Source: Corynebacterium crudilactis | Lineage (GTDB): Bacteria > Actinomycetota > Actinomycetes > Mycobacteriales > Mycobacteriaceae | DNA length: 64,000 nt | Direction: 5' to 3' | Assembly (NCBI RefSeq): GCF_001643015.1 | Contig: NZ_CP015622.1 | Coordinates: 1,377,358-1,441,357 of the forward strand | Shown: positions 36,796 through 50,128 of the stretch, piece by piece | How the letters are laid out: each line of letters begins with the position of its first letter | How positions within the stretch are numbered: position 1 is the stretch's first letter | Notes under the pieces: model-generated | Seen by the model: the letters and a program-made list of their open reading frames with translations, nothing else | Told to the model about the DNA's origin: nothing | Database searches by the model: none | Program-made: the position numbers and the translations under genes

Positions 36796-36923
36796 TTCGA
36801 GATCGTATACTCGATACCTCGAGCTCAATTTCGTGAAGTTTTTGATGGTTTTCCTAGCAGTATCGAATATATGAAATTGAGTCCAAGGTATTGAGTATGT
36901 GAAATCGGTACCGTGATCTCGAA
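36796..36923. repeat. Palindromic element C
   Basis: TTCGAGATC (36796-36804) pairs with GATCTCGAA (36915-36923). The 26-base arm 36807-36832 pairs with 36873-36898 with four mismatches. Extra bases on the right side make a bulge. The 40-base loop contains TTTTCCTAG (36849-36857), the same nonamer as element B. Motifs CTCGA and CTCAA recur inside the arms. Confidence 0.65.
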
Positions 36924-37135
36924 TTTCCGAGTTGTGGTGGTGGGGTAGCTGAATAAACACTTAGTTTTTGCTTAAGCACCCAAAATACAGTGACTGATGT
37001 TACTGTTGTGACTGAAGTTAATTGATTGGCATGCAAATGTACTTGTAGGCATGTTTGCCTGTTATGGTTTTGTACGTCAAATAACAGTCCCACAACAGTT
37101 CCCGGGAAATGATGAACGGGAAAAGGAGAAGACAC

Positions 37136-38110
37136 ATGGCTCAGCGAAAACTGACCTCCATGATTGGTGCTGCACTTGCCGCATCTGCTCTATTGGCCGG
37201 ATTGGCGACTCCCGCAGCAGCTCAAAGTAGCGGGAGCTCCTCAACTGACATCACTCGAGCAATCACATCAAGTGGAGGTGTCGCTGATAGCCATGCACCA
37301 GAAGGTGGTGCAAAGGTTGTCGTATTCGGAGACTCCCACACCTCTGGAACAAATGCACCGTTTCGCACTGATGAGCGCGGTTGCCTCAAGGGTGCCAACA
37401 ACTGGGCAGATCAGCTGCAAGCGCAACTTGGTTTAGGCAGGGGAGAGCTCATTGATGTCTCCTGCTCTGGCGCGTCGATTAATTCTGATGGATTCCATTT
37501 CTCCGATGAAGTCCGCCACGCAGAAGCTCGGGGAGCAATTGGCCCCAACACTACTGATATCTTTGTTCAGCTAGGTAAAAACGATCAGTGGGGCTTGTCT
37601 GGCGTTAACCTTTTGCAATCTGTGCAAACCTGCTTGATTGACCTTGCCGCCGGATGTGGCGATCGTGCCGTCGCAGCTGGAAAAATGCAGGATCCTAATG
37701 CCGTGACTGCAGAAAACTATGCATCACGAGTTAAGCCGGTTATTGATTACCTGAAGTACTACGCTCCAAACGCAGAAATTACTTTGGTGGGATACCAGGA
37801 ATACACCGCTCGTGGCGGAAGCCAGGTGTGCGTCCGTTTGGGTGGAACACCTTTGGTAAAAAATGATGCTCCTGCATTGGTCTCCTTTATGAACCAGCTT
37901 GATATGGCCATTGATGGTGCGGCTGGCATCTTGGGTGTGAGCCACGTCGATCTACGTACTGCTACGCAAGGTCATGGCAGCTGCTCCAATGATCCTTGGG
38001 TGAACGGCGTATTGGATGCTCGTGCAGAAATGATTGGTGGACCTTGGCATCCATCTGTCAAGGGTGACTCTGTCACTGCGGGTATCCTGCGAGATCGAGT
38101 TAACGCCTAA
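37136..38110 (+). CDS. Secreted SGNH/GDSL-type hydrolase
   Basis: 324 residues. A Sec signal peptide (basic MAQRK, hydrophobic ALAASALLAGLA, cleavage after PAAA at about 29) shows export. SGNH block I is VVFGDSHTSG with the nucleophile S67; block III Asn is in VQLGKND; block V is GGPWHPSVKG with the catalytic His. The enzyme likely cleaves or transfers ester groups on cell-wall lipids, glycans or arabinogalactan; the substrate is not known. ATG 37136 has AAGGAG 7 bases upstream. The next gene, an acyltransferase, starts 2 bases after the stop, so the two are translationally coupled and probably act on the same molecule. Confidence 0.88.
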   Translation: MAQRKLTSMIGAALAASALLAGLATPAAAQSSGSSSTDITRAITSSGGVADSHAPEGGAKVVVFGDSHTSGTNAPFRTDERGCLKGANNWADQLQAQLGLGRGELIDVSCSGASINSDGFHFSDEVRHAEARGAIGPNTTDIFVQLGKNDQWGLSGVNLLQSVQTCLIDLAAGCGDRAVAAGKMQDPNAVTAENYASRVKPVIDYLKYYAPNAEITLVGYQEYTARGGSQVCVRLGGTPLVKNDAPALVSFMNQLDMAIDGAAGILGVSHVDLRTATQGHGSCSNDPWVNGVLDARAEMIGGPWHPSVKGDSVTAGILRDRVNA

Positions 38111-38112
38111 AG

Positions 38113-39525
38113 ATGTCGTCGATAAGCGTTAACGGTAAGCGCCCGAACCTGCCGTCGCTCACTGGGGCGCGGTGGCTCGCAGCGCTTGCTGTCTATTTAT
38201 TGCATGCACTGGTTTTCTTATCGGTGTACCCATTCCAGCAATCGGAACTTTTTGCCACCATTCATAAATTTGTTCCGATGCAGCTGGGCTCTGCTGGTGT
38301 GACGTTCTTTTTCATTTTGTCTGGATTTTTGATCTATTGGTCAAATAGCCAGCTCAAAGGATTTAAGAATGTGCTGTATTACTGCAAGCGTCGGGTGACC
38401 AAGATTTATCCGATGCATCTCATCGCGTTGGTCATGTTTATTGTGGCTTCGGCGAAATTTACGACAACCGGCATTGCCTGGGTACTAGATTTTACGCGGC
38501 TTGAATTATGGCTTCCCAATGCGTTGCTCATTCACACATGGAGTCCGGATTGGGTGACGTTGGGTGGATTGAATGTGCCTTCCTGGTCGCTCGGTGCTGA
38601 AATGCTGTTCTACCTGACGTTCCCCCTTTTTATCCCGTTGGTGAGAAAAGTGAAGGGAGTGGGGAACTGGTGGGCATTTGGCATTACATTTGCGCTCAGT
38701 CTCGCGCTGATCACTGTGATCCACTTTTATGCAGAGGGGCCGAAAGGCATTGAGAACTTCTTCGTTCCACGACTCTGGGATACTAATGTATCGCCAGTAG
38801 CGGAAGTTCATGCAGACCCAGTGTGGTTTATGCAAGAAGAAATCCCGGTGCTGGAATCATATTGGCTGTCTTATTATTTCCCATTGACCAGGCTCATTGA
38901 GTTCTATTTGGGCGTGTTTGGTGCAAAGCTTGTGGCTGAAGGCATGTTCAAGAACACGAATATCAACATTCCACTGGTTGCTTTGGCACTCTCCTTCGCG
39001 GCTACCTGGTTTGTGCCTTTGGCGTTCAAGATGTCTGTCATCATGTCTTTGCCTATGGCATTTGTGGTGGCAACGCTGGCAGTGCGAGATATCGAAGGCA
39101 AGAGCGGAGAAATTGCATCACCAAGAGCAGTGCTTTTGGGAAATATTTCCTTTGCTTTCTACATGGTGCAATTCCCCGTGATGGTATTCATACAGCGATA
39201 TTTCATTGCTGGAAAGGAATTCGGATTCCTAGGCTGGGCATTCTTCGCAGTAGTGTGCTTCCTCTTGTCGGTGGCCTTGGCTTGGGTGCTGTTCACTTTT
39301 GTGGATGATCCTTTGATGAAAGCCACTGCACGTAAAAAGGGCACCCGGTATAAAAAGCAATCCAGCGTTCTTAGTCGAGATCTCAAAGTTCTTTTCGGGA
39401 AGAATTCAGAAAAGCCCGAAAAGCTTAAAAAGGCTGAAAAATCTGTAAAAGTAGAGACTCGCGTTGAAGAACCCACAGAAACTACCGATGCTCCCGCTAA
39501 GGTAGCAACCGGAAATAAATATTAG
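38113..39525 (+). CDS. Acyltransferase-3 family membrane enzyme (OafA/YrhL-like)
   Basis: 470 residues with about ten membrane helices. The first part LPSLTGARWLAALAVYLLHA carries the conserved Arg and His of acyltransferase-3 enzymes, and GVTFFFILSGFLIYW is the second family hallmark. NVPSWSLGAEMLFYLTFPLF follows the usual position of the W-S-L-x-x-E motif. Such proteins carry acyl groups from the cytosol to acceptors outside. After the last helix is an 85-residue Lys/Glu-rich cytosolic tail (KKAEKSVKVETRVEEPTE). It lacks a fused SGNH domain, but the preceding gene encodes one. A small lipoprotein gene follows after 13 bases. Confidence 0.87.
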   Translation: MSSISVNGKRPNLPSLTGARWLAALAVYLLHALVFLSVYPFQQSELFATIHKFVPMQLGSAGVTFFFILSGFLIYWSNSQLKGFKNVLYYCKRRVTKIYPMHLIALVMFIVASAKFTTTGIAWVLDFTRLELWLPNALLIHTWSPDWVTLGGLNVPSWSLGAEMLFYLTFPLFIPLVRKVKGVGNWWAFGITFALSLALITVIHFYAEGPKGIENFFVPRLWDTNVSPVAEVHADPVWFMQEEIPVLESYWLSYYFPLTRLIEFYLGVFGAKLVAEGMFKNTNINIPLVALALSFAATWFVPLAFKMSVIMSLPMAFVVATLAVRDIEGKSGEIASPRAVLLGNISFAFYMVQFPVMVFIQRYFIAGKEFGFLGWAFFAVVCFLLSVALAWVLFTFVDDPLMKATARKKGTRYKKQSSVLSRDLKVLFGKNSEKPEKLKKAEKSVKVETRVEEPTETTDAPAKVATGNKY

Positions 39526-39538
39526 GGAAGGAAAACAT

Positions 39539-39949
39539 ATGACTATTTACCGTAAGCTCGCTGCATCCGCTGCAGCTTTGGCACTGTCCGCATCTCTCGT
39601 CGCTTGTGGCGATTCCGAGGAGAGCACCGAAGAAACCACCACCACCCCTTCTTCTTCGACTTCTAGCTCTTCCACATCATCCAGCGAAGCAGCTCCTGTA
39701 GAGGAGTCTCCGGCAGTGGAGGAACCTGAGGCAGAAGCTCCTGCGGAACAGGCTCCCGTTGAGGAAGCGCCAGCACCGGCACCAGCGCCAGTAGTGGAAC
39801 AGGCTCCAGCACCTGCGCCGGCACCTGTTGAGCAAGCTCCGGCACCAGCGCCAGCACCTGCACCAGTTGAGCAGGCACCGGCCCCGGCGCCAGCCCAAGA
39901 CGCTCCACCTGCATTGCCAGGTGGCGGTGGCGGACACGCAGGCTACTAA
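39539..39949 (+). CDS. Small Pro/Ala-rich lipoprotein
   Basis: 136 residues. The signal MTIYRKLAASAAALALSASL ends in a lipobox with lipidated C23 (LVAC). The mature part starts with an acidic Ser/Thr-rich stretch, then repeats of about ten residues built on VEQAPAPAPAPA, and ends LPGGGGGHAGY. It is likely an extended spacer anchored in the outer leaflet of the cytoplasmic membrane that reaches through the peptidoglycan. No enzyme fold fits. AAGGAAAACAT places a ribosome site before the ATG. Third gene of the operon with the hydrolase and the acyltransferase. The repeats make the minus strand look open but this is a codon artefact. Confidence 0.75.
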   Translation: MTIYRKLAASAAALALSASLVACGDSEESTEETTTTPSSSTSSSSTSSSEAAPVEESPAVEEPEAEAPAEQAPVEEAPAPAPAPVVEQAPAPAPAPVEQAPAPAPAPAPVEQAPAPAPAQDAPPALPGGGGGHAGY

Positions 39950-39970
39950 AGCTTTCCCGCTTTATTAAAG

Positions 39971-40008
39971 GCCCACATTTTCAGTTTCTTATGGAATGTG
40001 GGTCTTTT
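39971..40008 (+). terminator. Terminator after the lipoprotein gene
   Basis: CCCACATT (39972-39979) pairs with AATGTGGG (39995-40002), followed by TCTTTTT. Confidence 0.85.
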
Positions 40009-40101
40009 TGCATGTCTGGAGTAAATCTCTATGCAGGTCCACGAACATCAAAATGCACAGAAGTGCATAAACTAAGGAAAATACGTCGTAAATCAGGAAA
40101 A

Positions 40102-41193
<1,092 letters not shown>

Positions 41194-41232
41194 ATAGCAT
41201 TTTTAGAATACGAAAAATAGTAGGAGTTCATC

Positions 41233-42399
41233 ATGGCAGAAAAGGGCATTACCGCACCTGCGGGATTTGTTGCCTCCGCAACTACTGCGGGAATTAAAGC
41301 TTCCGGAAATCCAGATATGGCTTTGGTGCTAAACCAAGGTCCTGAGTTTTCTGCAGCTGCGGTTTTCACTCGCAACCGGGTATTTGCAGCACCAGTGAAG
41401 GTAAGCCGTGAAAACGTTGCAGATGGCCAATTGAAGGCTGTGCTGTTCAACGCTGGAAATGCGAATGCATGCAATGGTGTGCAAGGTGAAAAAGATGCTC
41501 GAGAAACCGTTACCAACGTAGCGAAGAACCTGGGCCTTCAAGAATCTGATATCGGTGTCTGTTCCACAGGTCTTATTGGTGAATTATTGCCAATGGACAA
41601 GCTCAATGCAGGAATTGGCGAGCTGACCAAGCAAGGCGCCTTGGGAGATAACGGCGCTGCGGCTGCCAAAGCAATCATGACCACTGACACGGTTGATAAA
41701 GAAACTGTTGTCTTTGCAGATGGTTGGACTGTCGGAGGCATGGGTAAGGGTGTTGGCATGATGGCACCATCACTAGCCACCATGCTGGTGTGCCTGACTA
41801 CCGATGCATCGATCACACAGGACATGGCTCAGATCGCGCTGTCTAATGCGACTGCCGTTACCTTTGACACTCTAGATATTGATGGATCCACCTCCACCAA
41901 TGACACCGTGTTCCTTCTTGCTTCCGGCGCTAGTGGAATCACCCCGAGCCAAGATGATTTAAACGATGCAGTTTATGCTGCGTGTTCTGATCTGGCAGCA
42001 AAGCTGCAGGCAGATGCCGAAGGTGTGACCAAGCGGGTTGCCGTTACTGTTACCGGTACAACCAACAATGAACAGGCAATCAGCGCTGCTCGTACTGTTG
42101 CTCGTGACAATTTGTTCAAGTGCGCAATGTTTGGCTCTGATCCAAACTGGGGCCGTGTGCTGGCAGCTGTCGGCATGGCAGATGCTGATATGGAGCCAGA
42201 AAAGATCTCTGTGTTCTTCAATGATCAGGCAGTGTGTCTTGATTCCACAGGTGCGCCTGGTGCTCGTGAAGTTGATCTTTCCGGTGCGGATATTGATGTC
42301 CGTATTGATTTGGGCACCGGCGGGGAAGGCGAGGCTACTGTCCGCACCACTGACCTCAGCTTCTCCTACGTAGAGATTAACTCCGCATACAGCACCTAA
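41233..42399 (+). CDS. argJ: Glutamate N-acetyltransferase (ornithine acetyltransferase)
   Basis: Moves the acetyl group from acetylornithine to glutamate, which recycles it and makes the pathway cyclic. 388 residues, normal length. The self-cleavage site lies in [14 protein letters not shown], where the Thr after Ala becomes the nucleophile of the beta chain. [14 protein letters not shown] and [15 protein letters not shown] are family marks. TAGGAG stands 7 bases before the ATG. No argE or argA is present in this cluster, as expected when ArgJ closes the cycle. Whether it also uses acetyl-CoA cannot be judged from the sequence. Confidence 0.95.
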   Translation: MAEKGITAPAGFVASATTAGIKASGNPDMALVLNQGPEFSAAAVFTRNRVFAAPVKVSRENVADGQLKAVLFNAGNANACNGVQGEKDARETVTNVAKNLGLQESDIGVCSTGLIGELLPMDKLNAGIGELTKQGALGDNGAAAAKAIMTTDTVDKETVVFADGWTVGGMGKGVGMMAPSLATMLVCLTTDASITQDMAQIALSNATAVTFDTLDIDGSTSTNDTVFLLASGASGITPSQDDLNDAVYAACSDLAAKLQADAEGVTKRVAVTVTGTTNNEQAISAARTVARDNLFKCAMFGSDPNWGRVLAAVGMADADMEPEKISVFFNDQAVCLDSTGAPGAREVDLSGADIDVRIDLGTGGEGEATVRTTDLSFSYVEINSAYST

Positions 42400-42444
42400 A
42401 AAATCTCGATCACGATAACAACCTTTAAGAAACAGAGCACAGAT

Positions 42445-43398
42445 ATGAATGACTTGATCAAAGACCTCGGCTCCGAAGTACGCGCAAATGTCCTCGCTGA
42501 GGCACTGCCTTGGTTGCAGCATTTCCGCGATAAGATTGTTGTCGTGAAATATGGCGGAAACGCCATGGTTGATGATGAGCTGAAGGCTGCTTTTGCGGCT
42601 GATATGGTGTTTTTGCGAACCGTAGGCGCAAAGCCAGTAGTTGTGCACGGCGGTGGCCCTCAGATTTCTGACATGCTCAACCGTGTTGGTCTGCAGGGAG
42701 AGTTCAAGGGCGGCTTCCGCGTGACCACACCAGAGGTCATGGATATTGTCCGCATGGTGCTCTTTGGTCAGGTGGGCCGTGATCTTGTTGGTTTGATCAA
42801 CTCACATGGTCCTTATGCGGTGGGTACTTCTGGTGAGGATGCCGGATTATTTACTGCTGAAAAGCGGCTGGTCAATATTGATGGGGTAGCCACCGATATC
42901 GGCTTGGTGGGAGATATTGTCAATGTCGATGCCTCTTCCTTGATGGATATCATTGAGGCTGGTCGCATTCCTGTCGTGTCCACTATTGCTCCCGGCGAAG
43001 ATGGACAGATTTACAATATCAATGCAGATACCGCGGCAGGTGCTTTGGCTGCAGCCATCGGTGCAGAGCGCTTGCTGGTTCTTACCAACGTGGAGGGTCT
43101 GTACACCGATTGGCCAGATAAGAGCTCACTGGTGTCCAAGATTAAGGCCACTGAGTTGGAAGCTCTGTTGCCAGGACTTGATTCCGGCATGATTCCAAAG
43201 ATGGAGTCTTGCCTCAATGCGGTTCGTGGGGGAGTAAGTGCCGCGCACGTTATTGATGGTCGTATCGCTCACTCAGTGTTGCTTGAGCTGTTGACCATGG
43301 GCGGTATTGGCACGATGGTGTTGCCAGATGTCATTGATCGGGAAAATTATCCTGAGGGCACAGTGTTTAGAAAAGATGATAAAGATGGGGACCTGTAA
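42445..43398 (+). CDS. argB: N-acetylglutamate kinase
   Basis: Phosphorylates N-acetylglutamate, the second and feedback-regulated step. 317 residues of the amino-acid kinase fold. The ATP site VVKYGGNAM and the substrate loop [14 protein letters not shown] are clear; [17 protein letters not shown] and [17 protein letters not shown] complete the site. The N-terminal helix before residue 28 ([15 protein letters not shown]) is the one that forms the arginine-sensitive hexamer in related enzymes, so feedback inhibition by arginine is expected. argD follows 3 bases after the stop. Confidence 0.95.
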   Translation: MNDLIKDLGSEVRANVLAEALPWLQHFRDKIVVVKYGGNAMVDDELKAAFAADMVFLRTVGAKPVVVHGGGPQISDMLNRVGLQGEFKGGFRVTTPEVMDIVRMVLFGQVGRDLVGLINSHGPYAVGTSGEDAGLFTAEKRLVNIDGVATDIGLVGDIVNVDASSLMDIIEAGRIPVVSTIAPGEDGQIYNINADTAAGALAAAIGAERLLVLTNVEGLYTDWPDKSSLVSKIKATELEALLPGLDSGMIPKMESCLNAVRGGVSAAHVIDGRIAHSVLLELLTMGGIGTMVLPDVIDRENYPEGTVFRKDDKDGDL

Positions 43399-43401
43399 CA
43401 G

Positions 43402-44577
43402 ATGAATACGCTAGAAACTTGGCCAGAAGTAATCATTAATACCTATGGCACTCCGCCGGTTGAGTTGGTCTCCGGTAAGGGCGCTACTGTCACCGATGAT
43501 CAGGGAAATGTCTACATTGATCTTCTCGCGGGCATTGCGGTCAATGCTCTCGGACATGCGCATCCTGCGATCATCGAAGCGGTAACCAACCAGATTGGTC
43601 AGCTTGGTCATGTCTCCAATCTTTTTGCCTCTCGGCCGGTCGTTGAGGTTGCGGCCGAGCTCATTAAGCGTTTTTCGCTTGACGACGCCGCCCTCGCCGC
43701 GCGCACCCGCGTTTTCTTCTGCAACTCAGGCGCCGAAGCAAACGAGGCGGCATTCAAGATTGCTCGCTTGACTGGTCGCTCTCGCATTCTGGCTGCTGTC
43801 CATGGTTTCCATGGCCGCACCATGGGTTCGTTGGCACTGACCGGTCAGCCTGATAAGCGTGAAGCTTTTACTCCGATGCCAAGCGGTGTGGAATTTTATC
43901 CTTATGGCGACACTGAGTACCTGCGCACGTTGGTCGAAACCAACCCGGGCGATGTGGCTGCCATTTTCCTGGAACCAATTCAGGGCGAAACTGGCGTGAT
44001 TCCTGCGCCGGAAGGATTTCTTAAGGCTGTGCGCGAGCTCTGCGATGAGCATGGCATTTTGATGGTTACCGATGAGGTACAAACTGGCGTGGGTCGTACT
44101 GGTGATTTCTTTGCCCATCAGCATGATGGCGTGGTGCCAGATGTGGTGACCATGGCCAAGGGACTTGGCGGTGGCCTTCCAATCGGTGCGTGTTTAGCTA
44201 CTGGTCGTGCCGCTGAGCTGATGACCCCGGGCAAGCACGGCACCACATTCGGTGGAAACCCCATTGCTTGTGCTGCTGCCAAAGCTGTGTTGTCTGTTGT
44301 CGATGATGCGTTCTGCGCTGAAGTCACCCGCAAGGGTGAGCTGTTCAAAGAACTTCTCTCCGAAGTGGACGGCGTTGTAGAGGTCCGTGGCAGGGGCTTG
44401 ATGTTGGGCGTGGTGCTGGAGCGCGACGTCGCAAAGCAAGCTGTTCTTGATGGTTTTAAGCAGGGCGTTATTTTGAATGCTCCGGCGGATAACATCGTTC
44501 GTTTGACCCCGCCGCTGGTTATTACCGATGAAGAAATTGCAGACGCTGTCAAGGCTATTGCCAAGACAATCGCATAA
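43402..44577 (+). CDS. argD: Acetylornithine aminotransferase
   Basis: PLP enzyme that converts N-acetylglutamate semialdehyde to N-acetylornithine with glutamate. 391 residues, class III aminotransferase. PLP phosphate is held by [12 protein letters not shown], the ring Asp is in [13 protein letters not shown], and the Schiff-base lysine is in [27 protein letters not shown] follows. The start ATG lies 3 bases after argB. Similar enzymes also act on succinyl-diaminopimelate, so a second role in lysine synthesis is possible. Confidence 0.94.
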   Translation: MNTLETWPEVIINTYGTPPVELVSGKGATVTDDQGNVYIDLLAGIAVNALGHAHPAIIEAVTNQIGQLGHVSNLFASRPVVEVAAELIKRFSLDDAALAARTRVFFCNSGAEANEAAFKIARLTGRSRILAAVHGFHGRTMGSLALTGQPDKREAFTPMPSGVEFYPYGDTEYLRTLVETNPGDVAAIFLEPIQGETGVIPAPEGFLKAVRELCDEHGILMVTDEVQTGVGRTGDFFAHQHDGVVPDVVTMAKGLGGGLPIGACLATGRAAELMTPGKHGTTFGGNPIACAAAKAVLSVVDDAFCAEVTRKGELFKELLSEVDGVVEVRGRGLMLGVVLERDVAKQAVLDGFKQGVILNAPADNIVRLTPPLVITDEEIADAVKAIAKTIA

Positions 44578-45552
<975 letters not shown>

Positions 45553-45555
45553 AAC

Positions 45556-46062
45556 ATGTCTTTGAGCGAAACTTCCGATAATTCTGCACCGGTCACCCGC
45601 ACCACCCGCCAAGCGCTGATTTTGCAGATCTTGGATAAACAAAAAGTCACCAGCCAGGTGCAGTTGTCTGAATTGCTTCTTGATGAAGGCATCGACATCA
45701 CCCAAGCCACCTTGTCCCGTGATTTGGATGAATTGGGCGCACGGAAAGTACGTCCCGATGGTGGACGTGCCTTCTATGCAGTTGGTCCAGTGGACAGCAC
45801 AGTGCGTGAAGATCTGCGCGGACCTTCGGAAAAGCTTCGTCGGATGCTTGATGAACTTCTCGTATCCACGGACCATTCTGGAAATATTGCGATGCTGCGC
45901 ACCCCACCCGGGGCCGCTCAGTATCTGGCCAGTTTTATCGATAGGGTGGGACTCAAAGAAGTCGTGGGCACAATCGCAGGTGATGACACTGTATTTGTGC
46001 TCGCCCGTGATCCCCTCACAGGTAAAGAACTTGGCGAATTATTGGGCAGGCGCGCAACCTAG
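45556..46062 (+). CDS. argR: Arginine repressor
   Basis: Hexameric regulator of arginine genes, 168 residues. The N-terminal winged helix contains [20 protein letters not shown] and the recognition helix [15 protein letters not shown] with the family SR motif. The C-terminal domain that trimerises and binds arginine ends with [13 protein letters not shown], which carries the ligand-contacting GDDT. It is the last gene of argCJBDFR, so it represses its own expression through the operator at argC. The following 147-base gap suggests a separate promoter for argG. Confidence 0.95.
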   Translation: MSLSETSDNSAPVTRTTRQALILQILDKQKVTSQVQLSELLLDEGIDITQATLSRDLDELGARKVRPDGGRAFYAVGPVDSTVREDLRGPSEKLRRMLDELLVSTDHSGNIAMLRTPPGAAQYLASFIDRVGLKEVVGTIAGDDTVFVLARDPLTGKELGELLGRRAT

Positions 46063-46209
46063 TTCAAGCCTTGTTAATGCAGGCAGGTAAGGTATACCCC
46101 GAGTGTTTTATCGAGGTATAGCAAGCCTTTCAACACAGTAAAAATCTTTAAATATCCTTTTGGCACAAGCGCTCAAAAGGACCATATAAATGAAGGAGTA
46201 CACCTTAAT
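46063..46209 (+). promoter_or_regulatory. argG upstream region with two stems
   Basis: TATACC (about 46092) and GGTATA (about 46115) form one imperfect stem. TCCTTTTG (46155-46162) and CAAAAGGA (46174-46181) form a perfect 8-bp stem that ends about 11 bases before the AAGGAG ribosome site of argG. No terminator tail follows either. The stems may affect argG expression. Confidence 0.45.
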
Positions 46210-47415
46210 ATGACTAACCGAATCGTACTTGCTTACTCTGGCGGTCTAGATACCACCGTGGCAATCCCATACCTGAAGAAGATGATCGAGGGCGAAGTTA
46301 TCGCAGTATCCCTCGACCTTGGTCAGAGCGGTGAGAACATGGAAAGCGTTCGCCAGCGTGCATTGGATGCCGGCGCAGCTGAGTCCATCGTTGTTGATGC
46401 AAAGGATGAGTTCGCTGAGGAGTACTGCCTGCCAACTATCAAGGCAAACGGCATGTACATGAAGCAGTACCCACTGGTTTCTGCAATTTCTCGTCCACTG
46501 ATCGTCAAGCACCTCGTTGAGGCCGGCAAGCAGTTCAACGGTACCCACGTTGCACACGGCTGCACCGGCAAGGGCAACGACCAGGTTCGTTTTGAAGTTG
46601 GTTTCATGGACACTGATCCAAACCTTCAGATCATCGCACCTGCTCGTGACTTCGCATGGACCCGCGACAAGGCTATTGCCTTTGCTGAAGAGAACAACGT
46701 GCCAATCGAACAGTCTGTCAAGTCTCCTTTCTCCATCGACCAGAACCTTTGGGGTCGTGCAGTTGAGACCGGTTACCTGGAAGATCTGTGGAATGCTCCA
46801 ACCAAGGACATCTACGCGTACACCGAGGATCCCGCTCTGGGCAATGCTCCTGATGAGGTCATCATCTCCTTCGAAGGTGGCAAGCCAGTTGCTATCGACG
46901 GCCGTCCAGTTACTGTGCTGCAGGCAATCGAAGAGCTGAATCGCCGTGCAGGTGCACAGGGCATCGGCCGCCTCGACATGGTTGAGGACCGTCTCGTCGG
47001 CATCAAGTCCCGCGAAATCTACGAAGCTCCAGGTGCGATCACATTGATCAAGGCACACGAGGCTTTGGAAGATGTCACCATCGAGCGCGAACTTGCTCGC
47101 TACAAGCGCGGCATCGATGCTCGCTGGGCAGAAGAAGTATATGACGGCCTGTGGTTCGGCCCACTGAAGCGTTCCCTTGACGCTTTCATCGACTCCACCC
47201 AGGAGCACGTCACCGGCGATATCCGCATGGTTTTGCACGCAGGTTCCATCACCGTTAACGGTCGTCGTTCCAGCCACTCCCTCTACGACTTCAACCTGGC
47301 TACCTATGACACTGGCGATACCTTCGACCAGACCCTAGCTAAGGGCTTCGTGCAGCTGCACGGCCTGTCCTCCAAGATCGCCAACAAGCGCGACCGCGAA
47401 GCTGGCAACAACTAA
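46210..47415 (+). CDS. argG: Argininosuccinate synthase
   Basis: Joins citrulline and aspartate using ATP. 401 residues. The ATP pyrophosphatase P-loop is [16 protein letters not shown] at the N-terminus. [20 protein letters not shown] holds the substrate-binding loop, and [12 protein letters not shown] is a further family mark. AAGGAG is present with an 11-base spacing. Codon use and GC look like neighbouring highly expressed genes. argH follows 79 bases later. Confidence 0.96.
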   Translation: MTNRIVLAYSGGLDTTVAIPYLKKMIEGEVIAVSLDLGQSGENMESVRQRALDAGAAESIVVDAKDEFAEEYCLPTIKANGMYMKQYPLVSAISRPLIVKHLVEAGKQFNGTHVAHGCTGKGNDQVRFEVGFMDTDPNLQIIAPARDFAWTRDKAIAFAEENNVPIEQSVKSPFSIDQNLWGRAVETGYLEDLWNAPTKDIYAYTEDPALGNAPDEVIISFEGGKPVAIDGRPVTVLQAIEELNRRAGAQGIGRLDMVEDRLVGIKSREIYEAPGAITLIKAHEALEDVTIERELARYKRGIDARWAEEVYDGLWFGPLKRSLDAFIDSTQEHVTGDIRMVLHAGSITVNGRRSSHSLYDFNLATYDTGDTFDQTLAKGFVQLHGLSSKIANKRDREAGNN

Positions 47416-47426
47416 GCTGCCACCTG

Positions 47427-47447
47427 GGGGTCCTCATTGTGGACCCC
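47427..47447 (+). other. Hairpin between argG and argH
   Basis: GGGGTCC (47427-47433), loop TCATTGT, GGACCCC (47441-47447). There is no T-run, so it is probably not a strong terminator. It may protect the argG mRNA end or lower argH expression. Confidence 0.5.
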
Positions 47448-47485
47448 ACCCAGCAAGTAGATTTTCATCGAATTTAAGAAAGTAG

Positions 47486-48928
<1,443 letters not shown>

Positions 48929-48938
48929 GCAGTAATTT

Positions 48939-48984
48939 ATGGCCTGTGTTGCTCTCCGATTGCGGGAGTATCACAGGCCATTTA
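48939..48984 (+). terminator. argH terminator
   Basis: Perfect 10-bp stem ATGGCCTGTG (48939-48948) / CACAGGCCAT (48972-48981), followed by TTATT. Confidence 0.8.
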
Positions 48985-48994
48985 TTATCAATGC

Positions 48995-50128
48995 ATGAAT
49001 AGCTCCCCTGATAACTCGCAAAGTACTCGAGGCAGGGGATTTTCTGTATTAATTGGCATCTTATTGCTGGTTATTGCAGTATTAGCAGTTTTGGTGGGGC
49101 GGGGAAATATAGGCATCCCAAGCTTTGGACAGTCGAAAGATCTAACGGAAATTCGAGCTGTTATTGGATCTGAGAAGAAAGAATTTTTCGACGATCCAGA
49201 GGTGCAAGAAGCATTCGCTGCACATGGCTTTGAGGTAAAAGTAGACACTGCAGGGTCGCGCAGAATTGCCACCGACGTGAACTTGAGCGCATATGATTTT
49301 GCGTTTCCCTCATCTGCACCTGCAGCACAGAAAATTGCTGAAGAAAACACCAACACTGATCGCTTCACGCCATTTCATTCACCGATGGCAGTAGCTACCT
49401 TTAAGCCAATCAGTGACATGCTGGGCAGTCGCGGAATCGTCACAAACTCCACGATTGATTTAGAACAACTACTAAGTGAAACCCAGGCGGGCACACGGTG
49501 GAGCGAATTAAGCCCTAACTATCCATCAAATCGTGTGGTGCAGATTTCCACGACAGATGTGCGCACTTCAAACTCTGCTGCGATGTATCTCTCCATGCTG
49601 GCCTGGGTGAAAAATGATGGAAAAACAGTCGGCAATATCGCTGAAGTGGATGCCATGATTCCAGAATTAAGTCAACTATTTGTGGGCCAAGGCTATACCG
49701 AAAGCACCTCTGCCGGGCCTTTTGATGAATACCTCTCCCAGGGCATGGGGGCAAAACCACTGGTGATGATTTATGAAGCGCAATTTCTTGCGGAACAAAA
49801 CAAGGATAATTCGCGGATTACTGCAGATATGGAATTGCTCTATCCCAGCCCAACGGTTTATAGCACCCACACCGTTGTCAGCTTGAGTGAAGCCGGCGCA
49901 GAGGTGGGAGCACTGCTAGAAAATGATGAGAATTTGCAAAGGCTTGCCGTCAAACATGGATTTAGGCCGAAAAATGCTGCGCTCATCGCAGAGGAAGGCA
50001 TGAGCGATCGCATGCCGAGCGCTCTGAATATTATCGATCCACCTGATTATGACTTCCTGGAACGACTAATTGATGGCGTGGGCGCCTCCTATAGCGCCGC
50101 GCCGACAGAAGAGGACACAGACCTATGA
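48995..50128 (+). CDS. Membrane-anchored protein, substrate-binding-like, first gene of SBP/VWA operon
   Basis: 377 residues. One hydrophobic segment (about 16-36, FSVLIGILLLVIAVLAVLVG) anchors a large outer domain. After it, LTEIRAVIGSEKKEFFDDPE and AHGFEVKVDTAGSRRIATD read like the first strands of a periplasmic-binding-protein type II fold, and LSAYDFAFPSSAPAAQ and PMAVATFKPISDML continue this. No metal or catalytic motif is seen. The gene overlaps the next ATG by 4 bases, so the two are coupled. Function unknown; the family is not in my memory under a name. Confidence 0.6.
   Translation: MNSSPDNSQSTRGRGFSVLIGILLLVIAVLAVLVGRGNIGIPSFGQSKDLTEIRAVIGSEKKEFFDDPEVQEAFAAHGFEVKVDTAGSRRIATDVNLSAYDFAFPSSAPAAQKIAEENTNTDRFTPFHSPMAVATFKPISDMLGSRGIVTNSTIDLEQLLSETQAGTRWSELSPNYPSNRVVQISTTDVRTSNSAAMYLSMLAWVKNDGKTVGNIAEVDAMIPELSQLFVGQGYTESTSAGPFDEYLSQGMGAKPLVMIYEAQFLAEQNKDNSRITADMELLYPSPTVYSTHTVVSLSEAGAEVGALLENDENLQRLAVKHGFRPKNAALIAEEGMSDRMPSALNIIDPPDYDFLERLIDGVGASYSAAPTEEDTDL

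Noticed and set aside
36673..36923. CRISPR array
   Set aside because: The repeated units are inverted, short and not separated by regular spacers; no cas genes are present anywhere in the window.
39663..39937. Minus-strand frames opposite the Pro/Ala lipoprotein
   Set aside because: Low-complexity shadow of the PAPA repeats.
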